DNA of 64,000 nt from Holophagales bacterium. GTDB lineage: Bacteria > Acidobacteriota > Thermoanaerobaculia > Multivoradales > Multivoraceae. Positions 29,056 to 37,359 of this stretch are shown one piece after another. The notes under the pieces were generated by a model that was not told the origin of the DNA, did not search any database, and saw only the letters and a program-made list of their open reading frames with translations. Position 1 is the first letter of the stretch. Every line of letters begins with the position of its first letter. The translations under genes and the position numbers were made by a program. The stretch spans positions 475,644-539,643 of the forward strand of contig VXSP01000045.1 of NCBI GenBank assembly GCA_009837885.1, written 5' to 3'.

Positions 29056-29117
29056 CGTTTCGGCGTCCTCGCGGTCAGCCTACAGCAACCGGTCTGGAGC
29101 GAAGGCGCCCTGCGAGT

Positions 29118-30914
29118 TCAGTCGGCCGGCGTCGTGGAGCCCGCGCTTGCCGCTGACGTCCCCGGGAGCGGCGCCGGCTCCGGTTGTGGGGGAACGTACT
29201 CGATTCTCCGACCGTTGACGATCAGGAGGGGTGGCTCGGCTTCGAGGTCGAACTGGATCGTCGTCTCCTGCCTGGAGTTCACCTGGATCTTCTGGTCGAT
29301 CCGGTCCTCCGGCTGCCACCTGGGGTTGCGGAGGAGACTCAGCACATGGGCGCCGGCGGGGACGGGCAGGTCGAGGATGGGCGTCCAGCCGACCGCCTCA
29401 TCGCCGATGCGAACGAACACGGGACGTTCCGACTCGGTTGCCGGCGCGATGCTGACGGCGCCGGGCCGGACCAGGGGCACCGGCGTCTCAAGCAACCGGT
29501 CCACGCCGACCTGGGTCACGACCTGTTCCCGGATCTGGTAGTCGCGGGTGGCGAGTTCGAAGGTCAGGATGTGGTCGACCCCGGCCGCGACCTCGAAGAC
29601 CCTTCTGCGATCAAGGACCACAGGCGCTTGGCCGTCAACCGAGACGGTAATCCGCGGATCCCAGGCGGGCGCCAGGGCCAGGCGGCCGATGCCCCGGCTG
29701 ACGGCTGGAGTCGGGTCCGAAGGTCTGGCCGTCGTCTCCTCGGGCATGGTCAGGTTGACGGGCTTGGTGGCAGGCTTCTCGCCTTCGGTTTCCGCGACGA
29801 CTGCCTGCTGTTCGACCGGAGGCTCGGCGCGCGGCGCGGGCGCTTCCGATCCGGCGACCGGGCTGCCCTTCGACCACCACAGCGTGCCGCCGAGCCAAAG
29901 CGCGGTGCCGGCGACCGTGGCGAACGTCAGCCAGCGGCGCCGGAGGCGGGAGCGGGGCGGACGGCGGATCGCGTCGGCGACCGTGTCGAGAGTCGGCGGG
30001 GAGGTCGTCTCCGGAGGCACGGCACCTCCGTTGATCTCGACTTCGATCAACGAGGAGTCGGAAGCTCGGGCTGTCTGTACCGTCGTGGCCGTCCAGTCGT
30101 TCGGCTCGCGCTGCGAGGAGGCATGGTCGCCAGGCGTCCCGACGAGCTCCTGGTACGCGCCTTCGAGGGCGCTGACGATGGGAGTGAAGTCCGCTGCACG
30201 CTTCGCGGGATCGTCCCTGAGGCAAGCTTCGAGTACGGCGACAAGTGATCTCGCGACATGCTGTGGGAGCTGGGCCCTGATCGCCTTCTGCAGGAAACGC
30301 CGATGCTTCGACTTCAGCCGGCGGGAGGGCACCTGCCGATCGGCGGGTTGGAAGGTCAGCACCCGGTGTGTGAGCACACCGAACGCGTAGATGTCGGTCG
30401 GCACGTCGACGGTGCCGCCCCGCAGCAGCTCCGGTGCGTGGTACCTGACGTGCGCGCGCGGTCTCGGACTCGCGAAAGCCCGAAGGGCGGCGCTGTCGTC
30501 GGAACGGATCGTGATGGCGCCGGGGTGGACGTCTCCGTGGACGACGCCCAGGCCATGCGCGTGCTCCAGTGCGCGCGCAACCTGTGCAAGCCAGCCCAGC
30601 GCCGTGCGGATCGGCAGTTTGTCGCACTGTTCGAGCCGGGCCGCCAGCGTTTCGGTGCCCAGGCACTGCTCGATTCGGCACGAGGTCGCGCCGTCGATTC
30701 CGAAGTCGAGAATGCGGGCGATCGAGGCGTGTTCCAGCCGTCCGACCGCGGCGGCCCGCTTCAGGAAGAGGGCCTGAGCCTCGGCCGCCTCTCCGGTCCA
30801 GGTGTCGATGACTACGGGGCTTTCGTCCCGCGTGTCGCGACCGAGATAGGAGGCTGCTCCAGGCTTCGCTTCGAGGCGGCGGAGAATCTCGAAGTGACCA
30901 ATTTGTTGACTCAT
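29118..30914 (-). CDS. Membrane-anchored protein pseudokinase with PEGA-like periplasmic domain
   Basis: A 598-residue protein: kinase-fold domain (residues 1-255), one membrane helix (about 328-347) and a periplasmic beta-rich tail containing PEGA-like repeats (from about 420). The kinase fold is recognisable (GVVHGDVHPGAI, YHAPELLRGG, DIYAFGVL), but the chemistry looks lost: the VAIK lysine is Asp37 (VVID), the glycine-rich loop reads EAKPGAAS, the Mg-binding Asn is Ala133 and DFG is AFA (Ala146). HRD survives as HGD. It heads a run with GT2, GT4 and CPBP, so it may sense the envelope and scaffold or regulate glycan synthesis. The ATG at 30914 was chosen over a longer frame. Confidence 0.82.
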   Translation of the reverse strand: MSQQIGHFEILRRLEAKPGAASYLGRDTRDESPVVIDTWTGEAAEAQALFLKRAAAVGRLEHASIARILDFGIDGATSCRIEQCLGTETLAARLEQCDKLPIRTALGWLAQVARALEHAHGLGVVHGDVHPGAITIRSDDSAALRAFASPRPRAHVRYHAPELLRGGTVDVPTDIYAFGVLTHRVLTFQPADRQVPSRRLKSKHRRFLQKAIRAQLPQHVARSLVAVLEACLRDDPAKRAADFTPIVSALEGAYQELVGTPGDHASSQREPNDWTATTVQTARASDSSLIEVEINGGAVPPETTSPPTLDTVADAIRRPPRSRLRRRWLTFATVAGTALWLGGTLWWSKGSPVAGSEAPAPRAEPPVEQQAVVAETEGEKPATKPVNLTMPEETTARPSDPTPAVSRGIGRLALAPAWDPRITVSVDGQAPVVLDRRRVFEVAAGVDHILTFELATRDYQIREQVVTQVGVDRLLETPVPLVRPGAVSIAPATESERPVFVRIGDEAVGWTPILDLPVPAGAHVLSLLRNPRWQPEDRIDQKIQVNSRQETTIQFDLEAEPPLLIVNGRRIEYVPPQPEPAPLPGTSAASAGSTTPAD

Positions 30915-31051
30915 GCGCGAATGCCAAGAAGTTGATGAGAGAACGTGATGATAGCACATTTTTCCCGTAAGTTGTTGTGCTTCAGTGGCTTGTGTCTGCT
31001 GAACGACAGCGCTCGGGCGGCGCTGCTAGGGTCGGCAGGGCGGAAGCGAAG

Positions 31052-32215
31052 ATGGAAACAGGTGGTGAGAGCAGGGAGCGCTGGGCGCGAGGCCTCGTTT
31101 GCTCCGCTACCGGTGTCAGGGCGCCTCTGGACGAGCCGGCCTTCCTGTCGCCCGCCGGCAAACCGTGGCTGGTGAGCTACGAACTCGAGCGGCGATGGGG
31201 GGAGGGGCTCGCCCGCGATCTTCGTCACCGACCCTGGACCCTGTGGCGTTACCGCGAGTTGCTGCCGCTGTCCCGTTTCCACGCTCGAGTGGATCTGGGA
31301 GAAGGCGGCACTCCCGTCGTGCGGCTTCAACGCGCGGGCCCGGAGGGCGTGAGCGTCTTCGTCAAGAGCGAAGCGGGAAACCCGACGGGTTCGTTCAAGG
31401 ACCGGGGACTCTCCCTGGCTGTGAACCGGGCCCGGGAGTTGGGCGCCCCGGGAGTTCAGCTTCCGAGCGCCGGCAACGCGGGCGTCTCGGCCGCCGCCTA
31501 CGCCGCCGCTGCCGGGTTGCCCTGCCGTGTGGCGTTGCCGGAAGACACTCCGGCGACCGTTGCCGAACGTTGCCGTGGATTCGGCGCGGAAGTGGTCGAG
31601 TCGGGCGGTACCCTGGTCGACGCCGGTGCCGCGCTCCGGGAACTCGGAGGCGGCTTCTGGGATCTTTCGACCCTGCGCGAGCCGTACCGCGTCGAGGGCA
31701 AGAAGACGATGGGTTTCGAGGTCGCCGAACAGTTCGGCTGGCGGCTGCCGGACTGGATCGTCTATCCGACGGGCGGCGGCACCGGGATCGTCGGTATGGC
31801 GAAGGCTTTCGCCGAACTCCGCGGGCTGGGCCTCCTGAGTGGGTCGCCCGCGAAGTTCGCGGTCGTGCAGATGGCGGGCTGCGCCCCCATCGTGCGGGCC
31901 TTCCAGGACGGCAACGAGCGGGCCGAGCCCTGGCAGGCACCGGAAACGCGTGTCTGGGGCTTGCGTGTACCGAGAGCGATCGGCGATTTCCTCGTCCTGC
32001 GCGCGGTGCGCGAGAGCGGGGGAACGGCGGTAGCTGTCGAGGAGGACCTGGTGACGGAGACGACCCGGAGGATGGCCGCGGAAGAAGGACTCCTGATCGG
32101 TCCCGAGACCGCGGCGGCGATGGCGGCGGTGGTCGGCCTTCGGGACTCCGGTACCATCCGTCGCGGCGAGTCCGTGCTGGTCTTCGCGACCGGTCACCCG
32201 GCCAACTACGTCTAG
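31052..32215 (+). CDS. thrC: Threonine synthase
   Basis: PLP enzyme forming threonine from O-phosphohomoserine. The 387-residue protein has a short N-terminal strand-exchange region (CSATGVRAPLDEPAFLSPAG resembles the usual Cys motif), the PLP lysine in NPTGSFKDRGLS, SAGNAGVSAAAYAA, and the PTGGGTGIVGM phosphate loop. ATG at 31052 was preferred over an earlier frame start. It reads divergently from the pseudokinase gene and leads two Na+ symporter genes. Confidence 0.92.
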   Translation: METGGESRERWARGLVCSATGVRAPLDEPAFLSPAGKPWLVSYELERRWGEGLARDLRHRPWTLWRYRELLPLSRFHARVDLGEGGTPVVRLQRAGPEGVSVFVKSEAGNPTGSFKDRGLSLAVNRARELGAPGVQLPSAGNAGVSAAAYAAAAGLPCRVALPEDTPATVAERCRGFGAEVVESGGTLVDAGAALRELGGGFWDLSTLREPYRVEGKKTMGFEVAEQFGWRLPDWIVYPTGGGTGIVGMAKAFAELRGLGLLSGSPAKFAVVQMAGCAPIVRAFQDGNERAEPWQAPETRVWGLRVPRAIGDFLVLRAVRESGGTAVAVEEDLVTETTRRMAAEEGLLIGPETAAAMAAVVGLRDSGTIRRGESVLVFATGHPANYV

Positions 32216-32230
32216 GGAGGCTTTGGCGCA

Positions 32231-33937
32231 ATGCCCGAGGAGGTGTTCGGTTCGATTGCGGATGGAGTGAACGGGCTGCTCGGGCCAGTGGCCGGCTGGC
32301 TGGAGGGTGTGGTCTGGAACACGCCGCCGCAGGCGCCCATCCTGGCCCTCGTGCTGCTGGGAACGGGCCTGTTCGTAACCGTTCGGCTGGGCCTGATCCA
32401 GCTGCGGGGTTTCCGGCACGCCTGGGCCATTCTCGGCGGCAAGTACAACGACCCGGACGACGAAGGCGATCTGGTCCACTTCCAGGCCTTGACCACGGCC
32501 CTCTCGGCGACGGTCGGCATCGGCAACATCGCGGGAGTCGCCATCGCGATTCGCATGGGAGGTCCGGGGGCCCTCTTCTGGATGTGGGTGACGGCGTTCT
32601 TCGGCATGGCGCTCAAGTTCGCCGAGTGCACGCTGGCCGTGGCCTACCGACGGGTCCATCGGGACGGCTCCGTCTCCGGCGGTCCGATGTACTACATCGA
32701 GAAGGGGCTGGGGGCGCAATGGAAGTGGATGGCCATGCTGTTCGCCGGCCTGGCCGTCATCTGCTCGTTCGGTACCGGCAACATGAACCAGGCGAACACG
32801 ATGGCCGATCAACTCGAGTCCCAGTTCGGCCTGGCGCCGGTCTGGAGCGGCCTCGTCTTCGCCTCGCTGGTCGCACTGGTGATCATCGGCGGCATCCGCC
32901 GCATCGGCAGGGTGACCTCGATTCTCGCGCCGGGCATGGCCGTGATCTACGTTGGCGGCGCCCTCTTCATCCTGCTTGCCAACATCGACACCGTGCCGGC
33001 CAGCTTCGCCCTGATCGTGGAGCAGGCTTTCCGGCCGACGTCGATGGTGGGCGGCGCCGCGGGTTCCTTCCTGATGACGATGATGTGGGGCATCCGGCGC
33101 GGTCTGTTCAGCAACGAGGCGGGACAGGGCAGCGCGCCGATCGCGCACGCCACGGCCAAGACGGACGAGCCGGTGCGTGAGGGTCTCGTGGCTTCGCTGG
33201 AGCCCTTCATCGACACCCTGGTCATCTGCACGATGACCGGTCTGGTCATCGTGACCACGGACGCCTGGCGCGATCCCGCGCCCCAGAGCTTCGGTCTCGA
33301 CGAGGTCGAGGGCATCCACCGCGTGCTGGAGGATGACTCCGGACTGCTGGCGGCGCGGGAGGAACGTGCCGGCGTGGGCGGCGGCGCGCTCGAGGTCGTC
33401 GACGGAGCCGCCAGCGGCTCGTTCGTGTTCCTCCACGCGACGATCGTCGACGCGCGTCTGGTGGACGACGACGGGGCCGCCTGGAGCGGCAGGCTGGAGC
33501 TGGACGCGGACGGCTCCCTCAGCACCGACGGGGCCGAGCCGAGAATCGAGGGCGGCGCCCTGCTGAACGGTGCGCCTCTGACGGCCCGAGCCTTCAGCCT
33601 CGGCCTTCCGGGCAGTCGCGGTGACTTGATCGTGACGCTCTCGGTGCTGCTGTTCGCGGTGTCGACGGCGATTTCCTGGTCGTACTACGGGGACCGCTCG
33701 ACCGAGTACCTCTTCGGCGCGAGGGCGATTCCGGTGTACCGCTGGATCTACGTCGGCTTCTTCTTCATGGGCTGCCTGTTGCCCCTGACCACCGTGTGGA
33801 CCTTCGGCGACGTCGCTCTCGGCCTGATGTCCTTCCCCAACCTCATCTCGCTGCTCCTGCTCTCGGGAGTCGTCACCGGCTTGACCAGGTCCTACTTCCG
33901 CCGCCACCTCGGGAAGGGCGGCGGTGACACCGGATAG
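32231..33937 (+). CDS. Sodium:alanine symporter family (AGCS) transporter with a loop insertion
   Basis: Imports alanine, glycine or related amino acids with Na+. Family motifs: LSATVGIGNIAGVA, GGPMYYIEKGLG, GLFSNEAGQGSAPIAHATAKT and WSYYGDRSTEYLFG. The protein is 568 residues, against a usual 440-500, because about 100 extra residues lie between helices at roughly 346-445. That segment is acidic, beta-rich and hydrophilic, and is probably extracytoplasmic. The gene follows thrC by 15 bases; the order suggests amino-acid or organic-acid uptake. Confidence 0.9.
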   Translation: MPEEVFGSIADGVNGLLGPVAGWLEGVVWNTPPQAPILALVLLGTGLFVTVRLGLIQLRGFRHAWAILGGKYNDPDDEGDLVHFQALTTALSATVGIGNIAGVAIAIRMGGPGALFWMWVTAFFGMALKFAECTLAVAYRRVHRDGSVSGGPMYYIEKGLGAQWKWMAMLFAGLAVICSFGTGNMNQANTMADQLESQFGLAPVWSGLVFASLVALVIIGGIRRIGRVTSILAPGMAVIYVGGALFILLANIDTVPASFALIVEQAFRPTSMVGGAAGSFLMTMMWGIRRGLFSNEAGQGSAPIAHATAKTDEPVREGLVASLEPFIDTLVICTMTGLVIVTTDAWRDPAPQSFGLDEVEGIHRVLEDDSGLLAAREERAGVGGGALEVVDGAASGSFVFLHATIVDARLVDDDGAAWSGRLELDADGSLSTDGAEPRIEGGALLNGAPLTARAFSLGLPGSRGDLIVTLSVLLFAVSTAISWSYYGDRSTEYLFGARAIPVYRWIYVGFFFMGCLLPLTTVWTFGDVALGLMSFPNLISLLLLSGVVTGLTRSYFRRHLGKGGGDTG

Positions 33938-33954
33938 GTACGGAAGCGCCCGAA

Positions 33955-35475
33955 ATGGCTGAGAAGGACCGTGGCGTCGGTCCGCTCGCCGTCGCCGGGC
34001 TGATCGGGGCGCCCCTTCTCGCGGCGCTGGTCTACTTCGCGATTCCCGAAGCCGTCGTCGGCGCCGATGGCGAGGTCGTTTCCGGCCTCCCGGCCGCCGG
34101 CAGGGCCGTGGCCGCGGTCGGCGTCCTGATGGCGGCGCTCTGGCTCACGGAGGCGCTGCCGGTACCGGCCACGGCGCTCATTCCGCTGGCGGCGATGCCG
34201 CTGCTGACGGGCGGCGAACTCGGGATCCGCCAGGTCGCGGCACCCTACGCCCACCCGAACATCTATCTCTTCATGGGCGGCTTCATGATCGCCCTCGCCA
34301 TGCAGACCTGGGGACTGCACCGGCGGCTCGCGCTCCGCATCATCCTGCTGGTGGGCACGCGTCCGCGCCGCGTCGTGCTCGGCTTCATGACCGCGAGCGC
34401 CGCCCTCAGCATGTGGATCTCGAACACGGCGACGACGGTCATGATGCTGCCCATCGCCCTCTCGGTCATCGCGCTCGTACGGCGGCGCCTGGGGGAGGCG
34501 GCGCCGCCGGCCGGCCAGACCTTTCCGTTCGCTCTCTGCCTGCTGCTGGGGACGGCCTACGGCGCCTCGATCGGCGGCGTCGCGACGAAGATCGGCACCC
34601 CTCCGAACCTGGAGATGATGGCCTTCGTGAGTGACAACTACGGCCGGGAGATCACGTTCGCCCACTGGCTGCCGTTCGGCCTCGGTCTGAGTCTGCTGTT
34701 TCTGCCCCTGGCCTGGATCGTGCTGACGCGGGTCGCCTTCCCTCTGCGCATCCGCGAGGTGCCCGGGGGAGCGGAGCTCATCCGCAGCGAGCTGCGGAAG
34801 ATGGGGCCGATGTCGGGACCGGAGAAGGGAGTGCTGGCCATCTTCGGCACGACCGCCGCGCTGTGGACGACGGGCACCTGGCTGGCGCGGCTGGAGATCG
34901 GCGGTGTGACGCCGTTCGCTGGCCTTACGGACTCGGGGATCGCGATCGCGGCCGCCCTGTGCCTGTTCGCGGCGCCCGTCGACCTGCGGCGCGGCGTTTT
35001 CCTGCTGAGCTGGAAGAAGGCGCTCGAAGCGCCGTGGGGCATCCTGGTGCTCTTCGGGGGCGGGCTGAGTCTCGCCGCTTCCATCCGGGCAACCGGAGTA
35101 GACAGCTTCATCGGCGGCCTGCTTCAGGTGCTCGAGGGGACGCCGGTGCTGATCCTGGTCCTGGGCGCGGCCGGGCTCCTCATCCTCCTCACGGAGGTGA
35201 CGAGCAACACGGCGACGACGGTCACATTTCTGCCGATCCTGGCGGCGACCGCTGCCGTCCTCGACGTCGATCCCCTGCTGCTGATCGTTCCCGCCACGCT
35301 GGCGGCTAGCTGCGCGTTCATGATGCCGGTGGCGACGCCGCCGAACGCGATCGTCTTCGGCTCCGGTGAGATCACGATCCCGCAGATGGTCCGGGCCGGT
35401 GTGTGGCTGAACGTGATCGGCCTGGTGCTGATCGTGTTCTGGGTCTACGTGGCGGGTGGCCTGATCGGCCTCTAG
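33955..35475 (+). CDS. SLC13/DASS family sodium-coupled anion transporter
   Basis: 506-residue membrane protein with about 11 helices, taking up di- or tricarboxylates (or sulfate) with Na+. The two family signatures are repeated: MWISNTATTVMMLPIA and EVTSNTATTVTFLPI, the SNT motifs that bind Na+ and carboxylate. LGTAYGASIGGVATKIGTPPN and the C-terminal MPVATPPNAIVFGSG are also typical. It sits 17 bases after the AGCS gene and ends convergent with the agmatinase-like gene, overlapping by 4 bases. Confidence 0.9.
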   Translation: MAEKDRGVGPLAVAGLIGAPLLAALVYFAIPEAVVGADGEVVSGLPAAGRAVAAVGVLMAALWLTEALPVPATALIPLAAMPLLTGGELGIRQVAAPYAHPNIYLFMGGFMIALAMQTWGLHRRLALRIILLVGTRPRRVVLGFMTASAALSMWISNTATTVMMLPIALSVIALVRRRLGEAAPPAGQTFPFALCLLLGTAYGASIGGVATKIGTPPNLEMMAFVSDNYGREITFAHWLPFGLGLSLLFLPLAWIVLTRVAFPLRIREVPGGAELIRSELRKMGPMSGPEKGVLAIFGTTAALWTTGTWLARLEIGGVTPFAGLTDSGIAIAAALCLFAAPVDLRRGVFLLSWKKALEAPWGILVLFGGGLSLAASIRATGVDSFIGGLLQVLEGTPVLILVLGAAGLLILLTEVTSNTATTVTFLPILAATAAVLDVDPLLLIVPATLAASCAFMMPVATPPNAIVFGSGEITIPQMVRAGVWLNVIGLVLIVFWVYVAGGLIGL

Positions 35476-36374
35476 CCGCCGGCCATGCCGGCCAGTTGCC
35501 GCCGGAAGCGGTAGCCGATGCACTTGTAGAGCAGCTTGGCGGCGGTGAAGTCGCTGGCGGGTTGGCCCGGGATCGGCGCCAGTTCGACCACGTCCATCGC
35601 GATCACCTGCTTGCGCTCGAACAACCGGCGCAGCAGCGCCAGCGCCTGATACCAGGTGCCGCCTCCCGGTTCAGGCGTTCCGGTGGCCGGCAGCACGGAC
35701 GGATCGAAGAAGTCGAGGTCGAAGGTCAGGTACACCATGTCGGGAAGTGAAGCCAGCAGCCCCTCGAACAGGGTCCCAAGCTCCGGCCGGGGAAGGGCGT
35801 CAAGCTGCTCCGCCCAGATGATCGGGAGGCGATCGTTCTCTACCCGCGCGGCCTCCGGTCGGGTCAGCGAACGGATGCCGACAGCCAGCGTCGGCAAACC
35901 GAGATCCCGCACCCGGCTCATGGCGCAGGCATGGTTCCAGGCGGTGCCGCCATAGGTCTGGCGGAGATCCGCGTGGGCGTCGAACTGGACGACTCCCACA
36001 TCCCGCTCGACGGCGTCACGCGCACCGCGTACGAGCGCCGGCGTAACCGTGTGTTCCCCGCCGATCGCCGCCAGGAACCGTCCGTCCCGAAGCGTGGCCT
36101 CGGCCGCGGCGCTGATGCGTCGCAGGACGGACTCGTCGCTGCCGTCCACGTCCACCGGCGGCAGCGTTTCGATGCCGATCTGACAGGGCTCGGCGTCGAG
36201 TTCCTCGTCGTAGAGCTCGACGTAGTGCGAGGCCACAAGGAGCGCGTCCGGTCCGTTCTCGGTGCCGCGCCCCCACGAGGTCGTCCGTTCATAGGGAACG
36301 GGAAGGACCGCGACGGCGGGTTCCCGGGCGGGCGCGTCGAGCCTCAGAAACGCGGGCAGATCGGATCCACGCAT
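35472..36374 (-). CDS. speB: Agmatinase/arginase family ureohydrolase
   Basis: Hydrolyses a guanidino compound, most likely agmatine to putrescine and urea. The binuclear manganese ligands are all present: His108 (GGEHT), Asp132, His134 and Asp136 (FDAHADLR), Asp219 and Asp221 (TFDLDFFDPS). Length 300 residues is normal. Agmatinase is the usual bacterial annotation, but formiminoglutamase or guanidinobutyrase activity cannot be excluded. Convergent overlap with the DASS transporter. Confidence 0.88.
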   Translation of the reverse strand: MRGSDLPAFLRLDAPAREPAVAVLPVPYERTTSWGRGTENGPDALLVASHYVELYDEELDAEPCQIGIETLPPVDVDGSDESVLRRISAAAEATLRDGRFLAAIGGEHTVTPALVRGARDAVERDVGVVQFDAHADLRQTYGGTAWNHACAMSRVRDLGLPTLAVGIRSLTRPEAARVENDRLPIIWAEQLDALPRPELGTLFEGLLASLPDMVYLTFDLDFFDPSVLPATGTPEPGGGTWYQALALLRRLFERKQVIAMDVVELAPIPGQPASDFTAAKLLYKCIGYRFRRQLAGMAGG

Positions 36375-36445
36375 GGCCGCGGCACGCTAGCAGTCCGTGG
36401 CGCTACCGGCCGCCTCGCGCGAACTCCCGGGAGGCCGTTCCGTCA

Positions 36446-37183
36446 ATGTCGGCAGGAGGTTCGATGCGCGGAAACGACAGGCCGACCACTACGCTCCGGG
36501 AAGTCCCATCCGAAGAACGTCCCCGGGAGCGCCTGCTCGCCCACGGCGCCGGGGTTCTGAGCGACTGCGAACTGATCGCGATCCTCCTTCGCACCGGCCA
36601 CCGCGGTTGTTCGGTGGTCGACCTCGCCCGGGACTTGCTCTACGACGAGGGTCGGGGGCTAGGCGGCCTGCCGGCGCTCGCCCTGCTGGTGGAACACGAC
36701 CTGCCATCGCTGCGCCGGAAGGGGCTGGGGGATGCCAAGGCGGCCACCGTCCTGGCCGCGGTGGAGCTGGCTCGCAGGCTGGCGCGGGCCCAACTGCCCG
36801 AGCGGAGGCCGCTGGGCAACGTCGCCGCGGTCGCCCGCTACCTCAATCTGCGCTACGCGCGCCTCGATCAGGAAGCGATGGGGGCGATCTACGTGGACGT
36901 CCGGGGCCGCATCATCTCCGAGCGTGAGCACTTCGTCGGCGGTCTCGACCGCGCCTCGGTGGAACCCCGGGCGGTGCTCAAGGAAGCGCTTCGCCTGGGC
37001 GCGACGGCGGTCGTCATCTTCCACAACCACCCCAGCGGCGATCCGGAGCCCAGCCCCGAGGACATCGCCTTCACCCGCCGCCTCAGCCGCGCCGCCGCCG
37101 CCGTCGGCATCGACCTCGTCGACCACCTCGTCCTCGCCGGCGGCCGGCGCTGGGTCTCCCTCCGCGAGCGCCGGCTTCTGTGA
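36446..37183 (+). CDS. radC: RadC family JAB/MPN-domain protein
   Basis: 245-residue protein of the RadC family, long linked to DNA repair but without a firm biochemical role. An N-terminal helix-hairpin-helix region (LRRKGLGDAKAATVLAAVEL) precedes the JAB domain with its metal-binding motif VIFHNHPSGDPEPSPED. Starts at 36446 or 36464 are both possible; the second drops six residues. It stands alone between the agmatinase and larC genes. Confidence 0.93.
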   Translation: MSAGGSMRGNDRPTTTLREVPSEERPRERLLAHGAGVLSDCELIAILLRTGHRGCSVVDLARDLLYDEGRGLGGLPALALLVEHDLPSLRRKGLGDAKAATVLAAVELARRLARAQLPERRPLGNVAAVARYLNLRYARLDQEAMGAIYVDVRGRIISEREHFVGGLDRASVEPRAVLKEALRLGATAVVIFHNHPSGDPEPSPEDIAFTRRLSRAAAAVGIDLVDHLVLAGGRRWVSLRERRLL

Positions 37184-37359
37184 CGCACCCGCCCGGCTGG
37201 ACGTCATCGCCCATTGTGTCGGCTGCGCCGGGAGCCAGGAGGTAGGGGATCTCAGAGGGAACCGGGGTGGGGTTGCGTGGATCCTCGGTGGGTTCTGGTG
37301 CCCCCGTGCCATTGGAGCAACTGCGGCCTCGCGCGTTCGGGATTGCTAGGGTGCCTCTC

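Noticed and set aside
27064-29541. 825-residue plus-strand frame over the glycosyltransferase genes
   Set aside because: Antisense to well-supported GT4, GT2 and pseudokinase genes; composition and lack of motifs mark it as a shadow.
31007-31025. Small inverted repeat CAGCGC/GCGCTG upstream of thrC
   Set aside because: Only six pairs; not distinguishable from chance.
30915-31051. Possible promoter for the pseudokinase (TATCAT on the minus strand)
   Set aside because: The -10-like box has no matching -35 at 16-18 bases, so it is not listed as a promoter.
30911-33907. 998-residue minus-strand frame opposite thrC and the AGCS gene
   Set aside because: Its sequence is His/Arg/Gln-rich with no domain; thrC and AGCS are clear on the other strand.
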